From positions 36,440-42,222 of the forward strand of contig MFIX01000003.1 of the NCBI GenBank assembly GCA_001780825.1: a DNA stretch of 5,783 nucleotides, written 5' to 3'. A program made the translations under genes and the position numbers. This document shows positions 5,700 to 5,783 of the stretch, piece by piece; position 1 is the first letter of the stretch; each line of letters starts with the position of its first letter. Source of the stretch: Candidatus Glassbacteria bacterium RIFCSPLOWO2_12_FULL_58_11. GTDB taxonomy: Bacteria; Gemmatimonadota; Glassbacteria; GWA2-58-10. Below the pieces are notes generated by a model. That model was not told where the DNA came from. It saw only the letters and a list, made by a program, of their open reading frames with translations, and ran no database searches.

Positions 5700-5783
5700 T
5701 CAGGGGGAAGAGCTCGAGAGCACCAGGTTGACCCGGGTCCCCTTGTCCACCGGCGTGCGCTCGAGCGGCTGCTGGTCGATCAC
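5700..5783 (-). CDS. C-terminal end of a PASTA-domain protein (partial)
   Basis: The frame enters at the right edge and gives 27 residues before a TGA at 5702-5700: VIDQQPLERTPVDKGTRVNL, then VLSSSSP. The pattern of VxxQxP, a short gap, VxxGxxVxLxLS is the end of a PASTA repeat. These repeats bind peptidoglycan fragments and occur at the C-terminus of Ser/Thr kinases (PknB/PrkC type), some penicillin-binding proteins and stand-alone membrane-anchored PASTA proteins. The rest of the gene is outside the window, so I cannot tell which of these it is. It is in the same direction as ffh and 169 bases upstream; the AT-rich gap suggests ffh has its own promoter. Confidence 0.7.
   Translation of the reverse strand: MIDQQPLERTPVDKGTRVNLVLSSSSP

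Overview
The window comes from a GC-rich bacterium (roughly 60% GC by eye) and is read almost entirely from the minus strand. It carries the conserved cluster joining protein targeting to ribosome and tRNA maturation. In transcription order (high to low coordinates) the genes are the 3' end of a PASTA-domain protein, ffh, rpsP, rimM, trmD, rplS, rnhB and a glutamate-racemase-like gene that runs off the left edge. I found no plus-strand gene, tRNA, rRNA, mobile element or CRISPR array.

Region by region: 5700-5783 is the tail of a PASTA protein. The AT-rich gap 5531-5699 holds a plausible promoter for ffh. ffh (4178-5530) encodes the SRP GTPase. rpsP (3811-4140), rimM (3144-3668, start uncertain) and trmD (2444-3139) follow with short gaps, except for about 142 bases between rpsP and rimM. 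rplS (2004-2354) has a TTGACA-type promoter candidate just upstream and a strong intrinsic terminator (1925-1967) just downstream. rnhB (867-1841) and the racemase-like gene (849 to the left edge) lie beyond the terminator and are separated by 17 bases, so they probably form their own unit.

Working together: Ffh delivers nascent membrane and secreted proteins to the translocon. bS16 and bL19 are ribosomal proteins, RimM matures the 30S head and TrmD makes m1G37 in tRNA to hold the reading frame. RNase HII removes ribonucleotides from DNA and often sits next to these genes. The racemase-like product is the least routine: it has an N-terminal signal-peptide-like segment, although classical MurI is cytosolic.

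Taxonomy is inference only. The CGHYK form of the TrmD SAM-site motif and the charged tail on bS16 recall the Bacteroidetes/Chlorobi side of bacteria, while the N-terminal domain of RNase HII resembles the Bacillus type. An uncultured or little-sampled phylum is possible, and I would not name one. Apart from the exported racemase-like protein, this is mostly a conserved housekeeping region, and I see no convincing new multi-gene system.
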